From: Aspidapion aeneum
Lineage: Eukaryota; Arthropoda; Insecta; Coleoptera; Brentidae
Length of the DNA: 64,000 bases
Assembly (NCBI GenBank): GCA_963576565.1
Contig: OY755046.1
Coordinates: 50,710,786 to 50,774,785 of the forward strand
Direction of reading: 5' to 3'
The notes under the pieces were generated by a model, which ran no database searches, was not told the origin of the DNA, and saw nothing but the letters and a program-made list of their open reading frames with translations. Shown here piece after piece: positions 21,951-33,598 of this stretch. Every line of letters begins with the position of its first letter. Position 1 is the stretch's first letter. Position numbers and translations under genes: made by a program.

Positions 21951-22236
21951 TTGTTGAAGTGTAAACTTCTTTAGGCGCGTTTAGCAGTTTTTGTGGGTAG
22001 TGAATTGAACTGAGCCGTTAGACTCGGCTATTTACCGCTCATTCGGGTGAAATCGGCTCGGTTCGGTTCGACTAACTGTGAGAAATATTCAGCGAGCGAT
22101 ATGATGATGCAGATGAAGGCCAGTACACAGAAGAGTTCGGTTCGGTCCGGTTTGCAGAATATGTTATGGGCCAATATTATTAATTTCGCCTTGTTGAAGT
22201 TTACACTTCTGCCGTGTGGTCTTAAACACACACAAT
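21951..22236. repeat. dispersed element with inverted GAAGTGTAAACTTC ends (copy 1 of 3)
   Basis: It begins TTGTTGAAGTGTAAACTTCT and ends TTGTTGAAGTTTACACTTCT, followed by a GTGTGGTCTTAAACACAC hairpin and an A/T run. The first 14 bp (GAAGTGTAAACTTC) are the reverse complement of GAAGTTTACACTTC near the end. The interior carries 'GGTAGTGAATTGAACTGAG', 'GGTTCGACTAACTGTGAG' and 'TCAGCGAGCGATATGATG'. Copies 2 and 3 lie at 48238-48568 and 60251-60473. It could be a MITE or a SINE with a 3' hairpin. Confidence 0.75.
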
Positions 22237-22790
22237 AATTTTTAAAAAAAATTTTTGCTGGTGCCAATTATGGCGGCTTTACAATCGATTTATTTTCAGC
22301 CTTTTGACGTCTAAAATCATCTGTCAACAAGTTGGATTTTCCCAACTTTTTCAGCATCTTAAGTGTACTGATTGCAAGTGTGATTAAGTTAAGTACTTAT
22401 TCTAAGTAAAATTTTTGTTTTGTTTTTTGTTGTCATTTTAACCCGAAGTTTTAATTTGTTTGCCGATTTTTATCTACTAACACACTTAGGAAAACCATAA
22501 TCATGTAAATGTAAATATTGAGAGTGGCTGACGGTGATATGTTATTTTTTGTTTTAAAATACATATAGGGTGATGTAACGCAAAAAATTGAACGTCAGAA
22601 GCTCAAAATAAATCGAATGAGAACCGCGAAAAATTAAACGTTAGAAGCTCAAAACGTTAGACGCTAAGAAGATGAAAATAAATCGAATGTAAGCCCGCCA
22701 TTACAAATCAAGAGGTCCTTTTATCAAATCCATAAAAAAAAGACGTTGATACTTTACGTGTATTTTTTTAGTGCACAGGAGATGGCGGAT
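22237..22790. other. intergenic stretch with short internal direct repeats
   Basis: At 22590-22690 the block 'GAAGCTCAAAATAAATCGAATG' (given here in part as GAAGCTCAAAATAAATCG) is repeated with variation ('GAACGTCAG', 'AAACGTTAG', 'AACGTTAGACGC'). No coding region was recognised. Confidence 0.4.
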
Positions 22791-23399
22791 CAGGGCCATC
22801 AAAACGGACGGGCCACGATCCTCCACTTTGTTGACGTCACATCGGGGGCTTTTTTTTTTGATGGTCACCTCACGACACAGTTGATTGTCATTAAAATATT
22901 GAAGTTGTAATGACGGTTCATGAATATTTTATTCTTTTAAAAATAAAACTGGTTTTGAAATTGTTCGTACTATATTCTTGCAGAACAATTTTTTTTAAAT
23001 GTATACTAATCTTAAATTTTTTAGAGCCGCTTCATTAGTTCACACTAAAATTAAATTTGAAGCACAAGCGAATGTGACAAACACAGATGACAAAGTCAAA
23101 TACATGTCAAATATAACAGTTGGCATCCGGTACATGGCGGATAATTTGAACTCAAAATAAGGAATGCTAAATCTTGAAGATTTTAACCTTTTAATCATCT
23201 TGCATCCTTACAAAAGTTTGGTGGAATATCGGGATAGTGTCTGAGAATATTTCAGTGAAATTTCGCGGAAATCTGTAGTGCCATTTTGAAAATATCATAA
23301 AAAACGTCTGACCTCCCATAAGATCCAATGTAAGAGTCAGCCCCCCGAGAACAGCTGATTTTTTCAGGGCCGTGGCCTGTATTTTTTTTAAAGGCCTTG
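22791..23399 (+). mobile_element. hAT-like MITE family copy, first of a tandem pair
   Basis: It starts CAGGGCCATCAAAACGG and ends AAGGCCTTG. GGCGGAT flanks it at 22784-22790 and 23400-23406. Its sequence matches the 616-bp copy at 17605-18220 over its full length. Confidence 0.82.
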
Positions 23400-23406
23400 G
23401 GCGGAT

Positions 23407-23932
23407 CAGGGCTATCAAAACGGACGGACTGCTTCACTTTGTTAACGTCACATCGAGGGCTGATTTTTTTTTGATGGTCACGTCACGACACAGTTGATTG
23501 TCATTAAAATATCGAAGGTGGAATAACGGTTCATGAATATTTTATTTTAAAAAAAATAAAGCTGGTTTTGAGATTGTTTTTACTATATTCTTGCAGAACA
23601 ATTTTTTATAAATGTATAGTAATTTTTCAGAGCCGCTTCATTAACTGACACTAAAATTAAATTTAAAGCAGAAGCAAATGTGATAAACACAAATGACAAA
23701 GTCAAACACATAGGAATGCTAAATCTTGAAGATTTTAACCTTTTAATCATCTTGCATCCTTACAAAAGTTTGGTGGAATATCGGGATGGTGTCTGAGAAT
23801 ATTTCAATAAAATTTCGCGGAAAGCTGTAGTGCCATTTTGAAAATATCATAAAAAAACGTCTGACCTCCCATAAGACCCCCGAGAACAGCTGATTTTTTC
23901 AGGGTCGTGGCCTGTATTTTTTGTTGGCCTTA
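23407..23932 (+). mobile_element. hAT-like MITE family copy, second of the tandem pair
   Basis: It starts CAGGGCTATCAAAACGG and ends GGCCTTA. GGCGGAT is present at 23400-23406 and again at 23933-23939. It has an internal deletion of about 80 bp relative to its neighbour. Three GGCGGAT copies separate and flank the two elements. Confidence 0.82.
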
Positions 23933-24543
23933 GGCGGATGTATAAAAATCACTACTGCGTTTAATACCCAATAAAAAGCATTGTTTAGCGGTATAACTAA
24001 TATTTAAAAATAAGGTTCAAATTTTCCTTTACGGATTTTGGTTGGACAATTTCTATTTACAAATAAGTGAAATAAAAAAAAAAAACAATTATAACATTAA
24101 CAGTGCCATATATATTTTCTAATATAAAAAATTGTCTTATTTTAAAAGGCGTAAAAAAGTAATGATTATTTAATTAACCACTATTGTAAATTATGAATAG
24201 GGATTAAGTACAAAATAATTTTTTTTTTATTGTAGGAAACACAACCATTTTTCAAAAATAATATCTAAACCATGCGTCAGGGGATTTCTATTGGAAAAGA
24301 GTCGAACAGAAATGAAATATGGTGGGATGGTAGACATAGGTCCCCTGTTAGTACATCTAAGCTTGCCGGGCCCATCTGGCCCGGGCGCGGAAATATCACG
24401 TGACCGTAGGAGGCTCACAAAAAACGCCTTACTCCGCTGTCATTATAAAACATGTGTGTGTTCAGTTTTGGTATGTTTGTTTACGTCGATTTTTTTTTAA
24501 TTCGGGCACGAATTTTATGTGAATTTTATCAAAGTTATTAAAA

Positions 24544-24582
24544 TAACGCAGCCCACGAAAAAGACCGTAGTGGGCTGCGTTA
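24544..24582. other. perfect 13-bp-arm hairpin
   Basis: TAACGCAGCCCAC (24544-24556) and GTGGGCTGCGTTA (24570-24582) are exact complements around a 13-base loop. The hairpin lies inside the P-like element, upstream of the transposase remnant. Its function is unknown. Confidence 0.7.
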
Positions 24583-24703
24583 AAATAATTAATGGCTAAT
24601 GAGTAAATTATAAAGAAAATACCTATAAGATAAACAATGCCGCGAACGTGTAATTAGTGTTGTTCCTTGTCGGTCCAACTATAGAACTGAAACCTAATAT
24701 GTT

Positions 24704-25426
24704 GCAAACGGAAAAGAAGTGGTAAAAGATAAGATCTTGGATAAGATTGATCAAGTAATAGACATCCTTAGTGACATTTTTGATAGTGAGAGTGAAAAAT
24801 GTGTTCAGTTGTCATTTCTTATTGAACAATTAGGTCTCTTGAAAAGGTAACCTAAGAATCGAAGATATGGTGGATACACTTTAATGTTGGCTTCATCTTT
24901 GTTTATCCAGTAAGGTAATATGTCTTCCGCCCCTCGCAATATTAAAAAACTGATTTGTAAAATATTGTTAACAGATAGTAATCTCTCTGGTAGTGTGAAA
25001 TATTTAAAAAGTGAGATACAGCTTTTAAAAGAACATGAGTTGGTAGTTAACTTACACTTTAATGAAATATATATTAAACTTTGTGCTGGGTAATTTTTCA
25101 AAAAATTATTGACGACCACTACATTCAGTTTATTGAATGTGAAAACCATCTCACTTATTCACAAAATCACTTGTTTCTTTTTAATAAATTATTGTGAAAT
25201 GTTTTGTATTGAAAATTTTTCTTCAGATAACTCTAGCGAGTGTTTTTGTGGAGAAAAACTATTGTCAAAGCTTGAAAAAATTAGTTTAAGGGCATGTAAA
25301 ATTTTTTTAAATAATTTTATTAAAAAGCACAATGATTTAGTATCTGCTAATAAATCTTTGAATAAGAACTCAGACAAAGATGATGACACTCAAAGAAAAA
25401 TTAAAAAACTAAAAGCTTGGGTTTGA
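24704..25426 (+). pseudogene. decayed THAP9/P-element-type transposase fragment
   Basis: One continuous frame of about 241 codons is broken only by three TAA stops (24842, 24911 and 25091 regions). It reads LDKIDQVIDILSDIF, then RRYGGYTLMLASSLF, then APRNIKKLICKILLTDSNLS, KYLKSEIQLLKEHELVV and NLHFNEIYIK. This is the order seen at the start of the RNase H-like core of THAP9/P-type transposases, where the last motif is normally an M/FDEIY block with the first catalytic Asp. Here that Asp is Asn. The C-terminal end (KIFLNNFIKKHNDLVSA, then RKIKKLKAWV) is fused after a large internal deletion. It is inactive. Confidence 0.7.
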
Positions 25427-26536
25427 TATGTCCAATTTTGAAAGACTTGTAGAGATTTGAAGTTACTAACGATATTATGTACCTCATATATTAGAGTGCA
25501 AATTTTGTATAATTTTTTATTTTATAGATTCAGTTCTTTTATCCATAATAAACACATATATCAGCAAAATATTTTTTTCAATTTTTGCCTATAAAAGAAC
25601 AAAAATTTTTTGTTAATTTATTTAAATTGTGTAAAAACATATAATATATTAAGCAATACAATAAAAATCCTGTGACTAGTAAGATCACGTGACCGCCGAC
25701 TTGCTTATAACGCGCCATGGCCGGTCTTTATCGTTGGCTGCGATGAAAACTCTGCGTCGCGGCACTTGGAGGAAAATAGCACCGTTGTAGTAAGTGCTAT
25801 AAAAAAAACGTTCAAATAAAATATGTAGAGAACAAAATTGCGCACAACTTTGGTTTTATGCATTTTTTCGCTCCGACCAATAGTTTTTGCTTTACGGCGC
25901 GCCAAAGTTGGGGGGTAGTTTGCAAATTTTAACAAAATCAGAGTTTAATCGCGGATTAAAATAAATATGGCTACCTTTGAAAATCTTCCTGACTATTGTA
26001 TGTCAACAATAATAAGAAAATATCGACCGTAGATCATGATAAATAAAAAATGCCCAGATCCAAGTATGTAAGGGCGCACTTCAAAAAATCATATCTTTTA
26101 TAATATTTATAAGGTCAAATGTAAGGAATCAAACATCAGTTTACTTAGAAAACCTTACTCTTATAGAAAAAAAATATACCAGAATTGTTTGGTAGCCATA
26201 TTTGTTTTGATCCGCGATTAAACTCTGATTTTGTTAAAATTTGCAAACTACCGCCCAACTTTGGCGCGACGTAAAGCAAAAACTATTGGTCGGAACAAAA
26301 AAATGCATAAAACCAAAGTTGTGTGCAATTTTGTTCTCTACATATTTGATTTAAACTTTTTTTATATAGGACCTGGTCCAACGGTGCTATTATCCTCCAG
26401 ACGCCGCGATGCAGAGTTTTCATCCCCCCCCCTCGAGCGGCAACCCCCCGAGGTCGTAAACTTGTACTACCAGGGGACCTATGTCTACCATCCCACCAAA
26501 TTTCATTACTGTTCGACCTTTTGCAAATAGAACCCC

Positions 26537-28386
26537 ATATTTTGTACCCAACGCTTGGCCTAGTCGTATAGAAACTTTTAAACTATTATAAAAAATATGT
26601 AGGTAGCTATATGTATTTATAATTTCTTGTTAAATAAAAAATCGATAAACAAAATATAATTATAAAAATATATTATTATAAGTGTTTTTTGTATCCAGTA
26701 TGATAGAGAGGTAAAGAGTGATTCTACACAGAAACAGAATATTTAATTTGAATTTAGAGGCTCTTTTGAAAGTAGGGGCTGATTTAAAGGCGGGTACAAA
26801 AATATAAACGCCCTTATGTGCTCCAATCGATCTTTTTTGGAACAGTACCTTTTGGATTCTGTGTAAGGACGTTAAAAGTAAAAAAAAAAAGTAAAATACG
26901 TATAATTGAATATTGGAACAAAAATGTTGTTTATTTCACATGTCTTTCTTGTAACTCGGAATTTTTTTTACGAATCATTGTAACAGATATTTTTGATAGT
27001 TTTGAGTAGAAAACGTTAAAAATAAAATAGAATATGACTAGTTGATGGGTAAAGGACGTCGCACAACTTACATGGGCGTTGGATTTCGATGGAATGCGTT
27101 TAGACTCACGTATGTTATAGAGGAGATCCTTCCATACAACTGGAATGCATTTAGACTCACGTATGTTATAGAGGAGATCCTTCCATACAACGTTTAGATG
27201 GGACAAACCTTCGGATGGGCTTCAGGAGCTTTGGAATTTCCATCTATAGTTTGCAATTTGACAATGTTGTGATATTAAAAACAAGCCAATATGTAAAATC
27301 ATTTTGACGATACCGTTTATTTTGGGAAATTGTTAGACCAACACACACTGTATGTAGTTAAGGATGCAAATATTTATTATGTATGGAAATACCGAGGGTC
27401 ATGGGTCATTACATTTCAACAATTTCATTTGACAACTTATGGCACCCAGTATTAAGGTCGCTAATTCTATTTCTGCAAATTGCCAAACTAAAAACATTGC
27501 TGAAATGTTTTGACGTATTTATTTTTATTATGAAAAAAAAAGTTCCTGGATTCCCTCGGAAAATTTGTTCCATTTAAACGTTGTATAGAAGGATCTCGTC
27601 TAAAACATACATAACTCTTAAAGCATTCCACTGAAGCCTGAAACCCATGTTATTAGTGCCACGTCATTTGCGAGCATTGTGTACGTTAATGTTTATGTGA
27701 TTGCATCATCAGGTTTGGCAGCATAGGACACTCTACGCTTATGCCATGAGCAGCTGCTTAATGGCGGCTGAAGTACAAGCAACGCGTTTTTCCCTAAGGC
27801 GTAATGCTAACAGAATTCCAAATTGTGCCAGTGTATGATAAGATAGACATTAAATAAATCGGCTATTACATTGAGAAATCCATTCTTAATACGAGAAAAA
27901 TAAGTATTTTCCTCAAATGTTAACAGTCAGCTCTAAATTCAAAATTTTGTAGACCAATGTCCTGTTCTTTTGCCTCTTTCGTACATAAGCGTAGATAAGC
28001 GTCTCTCTCGATTTAGCCAGATGAAGATTGGCTAATTGAAGAAGAGAGACAATTTTATCTGCAGTCAACAGAGAGCTAACAGGACAGTGATGTTTTAAAC
28101 TGTGAATACGAAGCTTTTTGTAAATATCTTAGAATAAGAGATTTTTTATATTATATATATATATATATATTCAGGAAAATAATTATATATCTGGACACGT
28201 AAAGTGTATTTAAGCCATTAATTAAAAATGACTACTATAATCGTTCAGCCATCATGGATTTAATTGAATCCAAATGGCTTGAATTGATTAAAAAAGTAGA
28301 CGCTTTTAAAACAATTTTAAAGGTAGAGGTTTCAAGTGACGTTGACAATTTGTCAATTTTGATGGTTCGGTGATTTGAATTTCTCA
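26537..28386. repeat. intergenic region with an inverted-repeat element and a 51-bp tandem repeat
   Basis: Two perfect-length 51-bp units lie head to tail at 27090-27140 and 27141-27191 (TGGAATGC...CCATACAAC), with two differences. An inverted, diverged copy of the same 51 bp is at 27580-27630. The arms extend outwards from both, so an inverted-repeat element of about 0.55 kb is likely, with one arm internally duplicated. The rest holds no recognisable gene. A short (AT)n tract lies at 28146-28170. Confidence 0.6.
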
Positions 28387-28387
28387 A

Positions 28388-29360
28388 GATAGTAGTAGTA
28401 GTAGTAGTGTGGAGTACGGTCTAGACCTGGCGACTAGGCACTTGAAGCGCCCTTTCCACCACCCCCCGGGCCTCCCCCCTACTGCGTCCTTCCTTCGCTC
28501 AGGAATCTGCTTGTCTTCTGTACAAAGGCCAGAATATCGGGCCACCTCAGGTTCAGAAGGGCCTCCGTCGCAAAGGCTTCCTCTTCGAATACCTCTCTTC
28601 TTGCCTCCTTGTATGCTTCATATGATGAGAGGAAATGCGCCGAGGTCTCGTCCTTGGCCCAACATCGCTCGCATGTCGCGTCCTCCTTCACTTCCATCTT
28701 TGTCAGGTGTCCTTGCAGGACGCAGTGCCCGGTTAGGACTCCCACTATGGCTCTCACCTCTCTTCCTGTTCTACGGAGCAGCCAGTCCCTACGGGACTTG
28801 CTGTATCCTGTCACATACTCCTTCGCCTGTCTGGCCCTTCCTGTGTTGGTCCATTCCTTTTGTATCTCTTTCTGGGTCTACTCTGTTAGAGCCGACTTCA
28901 TTTGCCCTCTTGTGAGCCCCAGGCTCTAGCCGGACGCATTTCTGCCGGGATCGTCCCCTGGCGAGTTCGTCCGCTTTCTCGTTTCCTAGACTCCCGTGTG
29001 GCCTGGAACCCATACTAGCTCCACCTCTCTTAGGCCCGCCACTCCCGAAGTGCATCCGCACACTCCTGCACCAAACCCGCGGACATGGTTGGTTTGCACA
29101 GTGCTTTCAGCGCAGCTTGACTGTCTGAACAGATGCAGAGGCGTTTTCCTGCTTCGTTCCTAATTTCTTCCTCCCATGTTACCGCCAGAATGGCGTAAAC
29201 CTCCGCCTGGAAGACTGTTGCATTGGATCCCAGCGAGTAGCTTTTTCCAATACCCTTGCTTTCCACGTACACTCCTGCACCGGTCGATTTCCTGTCTATC
29301 AGCCTTGATCCGTCTGTATAGCAGACCGTGGCATCGCTGAGGAATTCAACTCCGTCCTCC
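28388..29360 (-). pseudogene. LINE RNase H and C-terminal region, 5'-truncated
   Basis: Read on the minus strand from 29360. RNase H: ATVCYTDGSRLIDRKSTGAG (first Asp), FQAEVYAILAV (Glu), ICSDSQAALKAL (Asp), VELVWVPGHTGVSGNEKADE (last Asp). Cysteine-rich C-terminus: TGHCVLQGHLTKMEVKEDAT, then CERCWAKDETSAHFLSS, then [20 protein letters not shown]. The frame changes several times (near 29040 and 28810). The 3' end is an (ACT)n tail, seen as (TAG/AGT)n at 28388-28410. It belongs to the same family as the inserts at 7.65 kb and 33.95 kb. The RNase H motifs are complete, but no reverse transcriptase remains. Confidence 0.87.
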
Positions 29361-30946
29361 TATTTAAGGGTTTATTTTTGATTGGTGTAAAGTTTAAGAA
29401 AACTCATGGATTTTGGAACTTTTGGAAGACAAAGCCATTATTTTGACCTGACGTAGCCGCTTGTTTAAAGTTTTTTTTAAACAGTAACTGATATAAGTGT
29501 TTTGAAGCTTAGAAAAAAAACAGTGCTGAGAGCGCAGTACTCATCAGTTATTTTAATTCATTCAAGACTTGGGGTTCCTTTGAAATCCAACATTGCGCCA
29601 AGCATATGGTAGTCATTTTTAGAAGCCCCTTCTTTGTACAGATATATTTATGATGTACATGATTACGCCTAATGAAAAAACGCTTTGCTGGTACTCCAGC
29701 CAGAAATTATAGAACAGCCAGAGATTAGATTTCACAACCTACCAACGTTTGACATTACCGTTGAAAAAGCTTAATTCTTGGCTGAAATAGAAGGGTCTAA
29801 CTGGTCAAGGTATAAAGATACTTTTACATAGGTTGCCTACAGAAGTTGACCAGTAATATAAACATAACGGGACGACTGTAGCTGCGTCATCGGGTTTCCA
29901 TAAAACTAATGGTTTAGGCACCCCAGTGATGTAGATTTTTTAATCGAATAACAGTTGGCCAGTCCGGTACAGCCTTTCAAATTGTCTAGGTAACCTGTAT
30001 AATAATATAAACCCTTGGACACTGGTAGGCAACCCTAGTTAGGCAGCCCAACTAAAGTTACTATACTTTGATTTTATCGCGGGCTTCTCAAAATGGAGGA
30101 GACTGTCTTGTTGTTATTGTTTGCTGTTTTTGTTAAAAGAGAAGGAAATTTTTGGACGTCTCTACTCTAATGGAAAAAGTAATATTTAAATTTAAAAACT
30201 GGCAAAGACACAAATATACAACACAGCGGTTGACAAGCATTTGACATTTCTGAACCAGAGAACGAAATGCCAGGCTAAAATCACAGCCAGGCAGCGGCCA
30301 ATTTGGATTTGCCACTATCAATCAGCTGTTTTCGTAGAGTGCCCTATTGATTGAATATAAATCCAAGCTTTAAAGGTTATTTATTATACGAAACGAATTA
30401 AAAATAGATGCCTGTAAAAGTTTTTGAGATCCTCAAACTTGTTGCTGTATTAGCCTTAAGACAAAAGAAGACAGACAATGCAATCAAGTTAAGGTGAAGG
30501 TACAATTAAAAATACAATCTACTAGATACCAGTGAAAAAATTTCATAACACTAAAATAAATGCTGTAACATAATAAAAATACTAAATACAAGATGCTGAT
30601 GATCAATGACAAATACGGAAAGTTTTTATTTTTTTACATGTAGTTTGTATCTCGCCTCAATAAAAAAATATTCAAAAGCATGGCGAACGACAATGAAGTG
30701 TTTGGTTGTCAAGTGTCAAAATTCAATTATGCGTTGAACCTTGGTAACTGCAGTATTTGTCACCAGTAAGTAGTATTTAGTAGCTTGTATTTTTAATGGG
30801 TTGACTAAATTGTGTTTGTTCTATTCCAGTGTTTGTTGATTGTCTAATTGGGCTTTGTTAAAAGCCAGTGTTGGTAGTATCAAAAATATTTAAAAAATAA
30901 AAGTTTTACCTGTATTTCCGGGATTTTTCGACTACATATTATGTAT
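29361..30946. other. 3' side of the GalNAc-transferase gene, with one dispersed repeat
   Basis: A dispersed repeat lies at about 30085-30340 ('TTGACAAGCATTTGACATTT', 'AGAGAACGAAATGCCAGG', 'AAAATCACAGCCAGG'). The same family is split across intron 8 of the gene. The rest shows no gene. A minus-strand AATAAA near 30628 could serve as poly(A) signal about 320 bases after the stop; this is weak evidence. Confidence 0.45.
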
Positions 30947-33545
30947 CTACACCAATACCGCCGAAGTATTCAAGTTGGTAAACGTCCATTTTTGGAAAGC
31001 GTTTCTAGTGCATTTCTCCACGATAACTCCGCCAGCATTCTCCGCACCACTACTGCTTAGACACTTTTTTGAGGCAGGGTTGTAAATGGTGCCGTTCTTG
31101 AACAGCTTCCAGTATTGCTCACGTTTGTGACCGTGACATTCGGTTAGTTTTACTTCGCGGCGGTTGAATACTTCAGCGCAAAACTCCTCCTAAAAAATCG
31201 ATAAAAATGCCGTGACAAGACGAAAAATAGTTCAAAATATATATTATACTTACTTTTTTTCCTGAACTGTCAATTTGCATCCCCCATTTTTTACTTTTTC
31301 TACCTGATGTTGCGTTCCCGCTCATAGTTTTTATATTTACGTATTTACACTTTTTTGTTTAATTTAAAATTTCTTATTATACGCCAAGTATAATAAATTT
31401 AAATTAATGTTTAGGCATTAGACAAGCTGTATTTTTTAACCAAAACCAAATTTTTTCTTTTGCAAGCTGTATTGTTTAACCAAAAGCAAATTTTTCCTTT
31501 TACCTTTGCTACCATGCATTTTCAATAATTTACCTCACCATGGACCAAGGAAAACACGCGGGTATCGCTTCTACATGCCCGTCGAGATGAACTCCGCACC
31601 TTAGTTCGTACGAAATACCGAAGTTTGACCTTTTAACCCTTAAGTGCAAAAAATATTATATTCTTACCTTTCTAAGTTCTCCTTTACTGCTTAACGAAAA
31701 ATACTGCGACATCGCCATAAACGGGTGACATTGGTAAAGACCTAGGGGTCCGACTTTGTCTTCTTGAAGTTGCAAATCGTCGAGACACATTTCGAATTCG
31801 GTTTTAACTTGACCGTATCCGAAGACGTTTTCGTCCGGGATGAATTTCTCGGGATAGACGTTATCTAGGAACCTAGAAAAAACAAATTATATAAATTTTA
31901 TAAAACAGCTTTTATGAAATTTATTTTATGTTTTGATAGCATAAGCTATCATCCTCAAGGTCACAATTATTTTTGTTGTTTTTGTTGAAATTCTAATGGA
32001 AAAAGTACTGTTTTAAATTATTTACAAATTTAAATAAAAAACTGGAAAAAACAAAAAAGCGTTTGACAAGCACTTAACATCTCTAAACCAGTAGGCCAGT
32101 CATTAAAGCGAAAAAAAGACCCCCAACGTCCAAAAGGTGGTGTAGTCGCGATTACGTATTACTTGGTCCTTGTACATTTTAGAAAAAACAATTTTAGACA
32201 AAAGTTGAAGATAATGAAATTTTTTACGAAAACGATATTGTACGTTTTTTGTCATTTTGGATTTTGGCCAATTTTGCTTATTTTTGAGAAAATCTATAAA
32301 ATAAAGACCAACTAATAGCCTATAAAATGAGATATCACTGAGTTCTGGGGTAGTACCTACCCTTGCTGAGATACAAACCCTGATGTGTTAGTAGTACAAT
32401 CGTTTTCTATGTATTTCCATAGTATATGCAAAATAGACCAAAATTATTCAGTTTTATGTCATTTTCTCAAAAGGTAAGCATTTTACAGAAAGTGTGTAAT
32501 AAACTTTATTATGGAAAATTAAATTATATTTTAAACTATGTATCATCGAAGTGGGCAAGTCCACGGTTAGCACTTAATTGGCATCCATAAATTGGGGTTA
32601 TTTTTTAAGATCACGAAAAAATTTTTTTTAGGTTTTGTTTAGTTTTCAAAAAAACTAAGCATTTTAGGCAAAAATGTTAAAACAGCTTTTTTAGAGAAAA
32701 TAAAATGTCCTTTCAAACGGCGTATCAAAAAGTTGTGTTAAAGCTATAATTGACACTCCGGGGCGTCCGCATATTGAGGTTATTTTTTTGTAATAATTTT
32801 TTTTTTTAATTTTTGTTTTATTCAATTTTCTTAAAAACTAAGCTTTTTAAAAAATATTGTTTAACTCTATATTGTTTAAAATAAAATTACCTTTAAAACG
32901 ATATGTATCTAGTGCGTTTTTGTTAATGAGGAACACTCAAAGAATATACGCATGTTTAGTCAATTTTTTTTCAATTCAGTTATTGAGCGCTCCTGGTTTA
33001 TTAACAGTTCTCTAAATATTATAACTATACACGTCGTTCGAAAGAAAATTTAATTGTCTATAACACAGAGTAAAACGCTTTTTTCGGTAACGCTTGGTTT
33101 TTAAAAAAAATGTCACCCAGAGAATTCGCTAATGTCTCGTTTTATAGGGTATTAGTTGGTCTTTAGTTTAGGTTATTACAGATTTTCTTAAAAATAAGCA
33201 GTTTCGAAGTGAAAGGCCACTAAAAAAAATTGGTCAAAATCCAAAATAGCGGCGAAATTTTTCTCAACTCAAAAACCATTCGTCTGACAAAAAAAACGTA
33301 TAAAAGCGTTTTAGTAGGAACTTCTATTGTATTCAACTTTTATTTTAAACTTTTTTTCTAAAAGGTAGAGTAACCCAGTAATTTAAAAAGAAAAACCTTT
33401 TTGTGCACACTTAATCCAAGATGGCGGGGGGAGCCCGCCCCCCCCCCCCCCAAGGTCGAAAACTCAAATTTGTTTTTAGGACTCCAATGTCAACAAGATA
33501 TGTCAAAATCGTGACTACACCACCTTGTGCAAGCTAAAATTCTAT

Positions 33546-33598
<53 letters not shown>

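Larger units (their letters stand above)
24281..26536 (+). mobile_element. P-element/THAP9-like DNA transposon remnant
   Basis: Terminal regions at 24281-24370 and 26475-26536 are inverted copies of each other (shared blocks GTCGAACAG, TGGTGGGATGGTAGACATAG, GGTCCCCTG). A second inverted pair lies inside: 25700-25960 against 26205-26430. Between them, a decayed plus-strand transposase fragment reads in one frame from 24704 to 25426. The 2.26-kb length and lack of an N-terminal THAP region suggest an internally deleted, non-autonomous copy. I could not find an 8-bp target duplication. Confidence 0.75.

Noticed and set aside
26931..27206. Minus-strand ORF with a 17-residue repeat
   Set aside because: The repeat is a recent 51-bp DNA duplication in an inverted-repeat element; no homology or splice context was seen.
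28409..28929. Plus-strand ORFs of 106-168 codons
   Set aside because: Shadows of the minus-strand LINE RNase H/C-terminal region, which has clear motifs.
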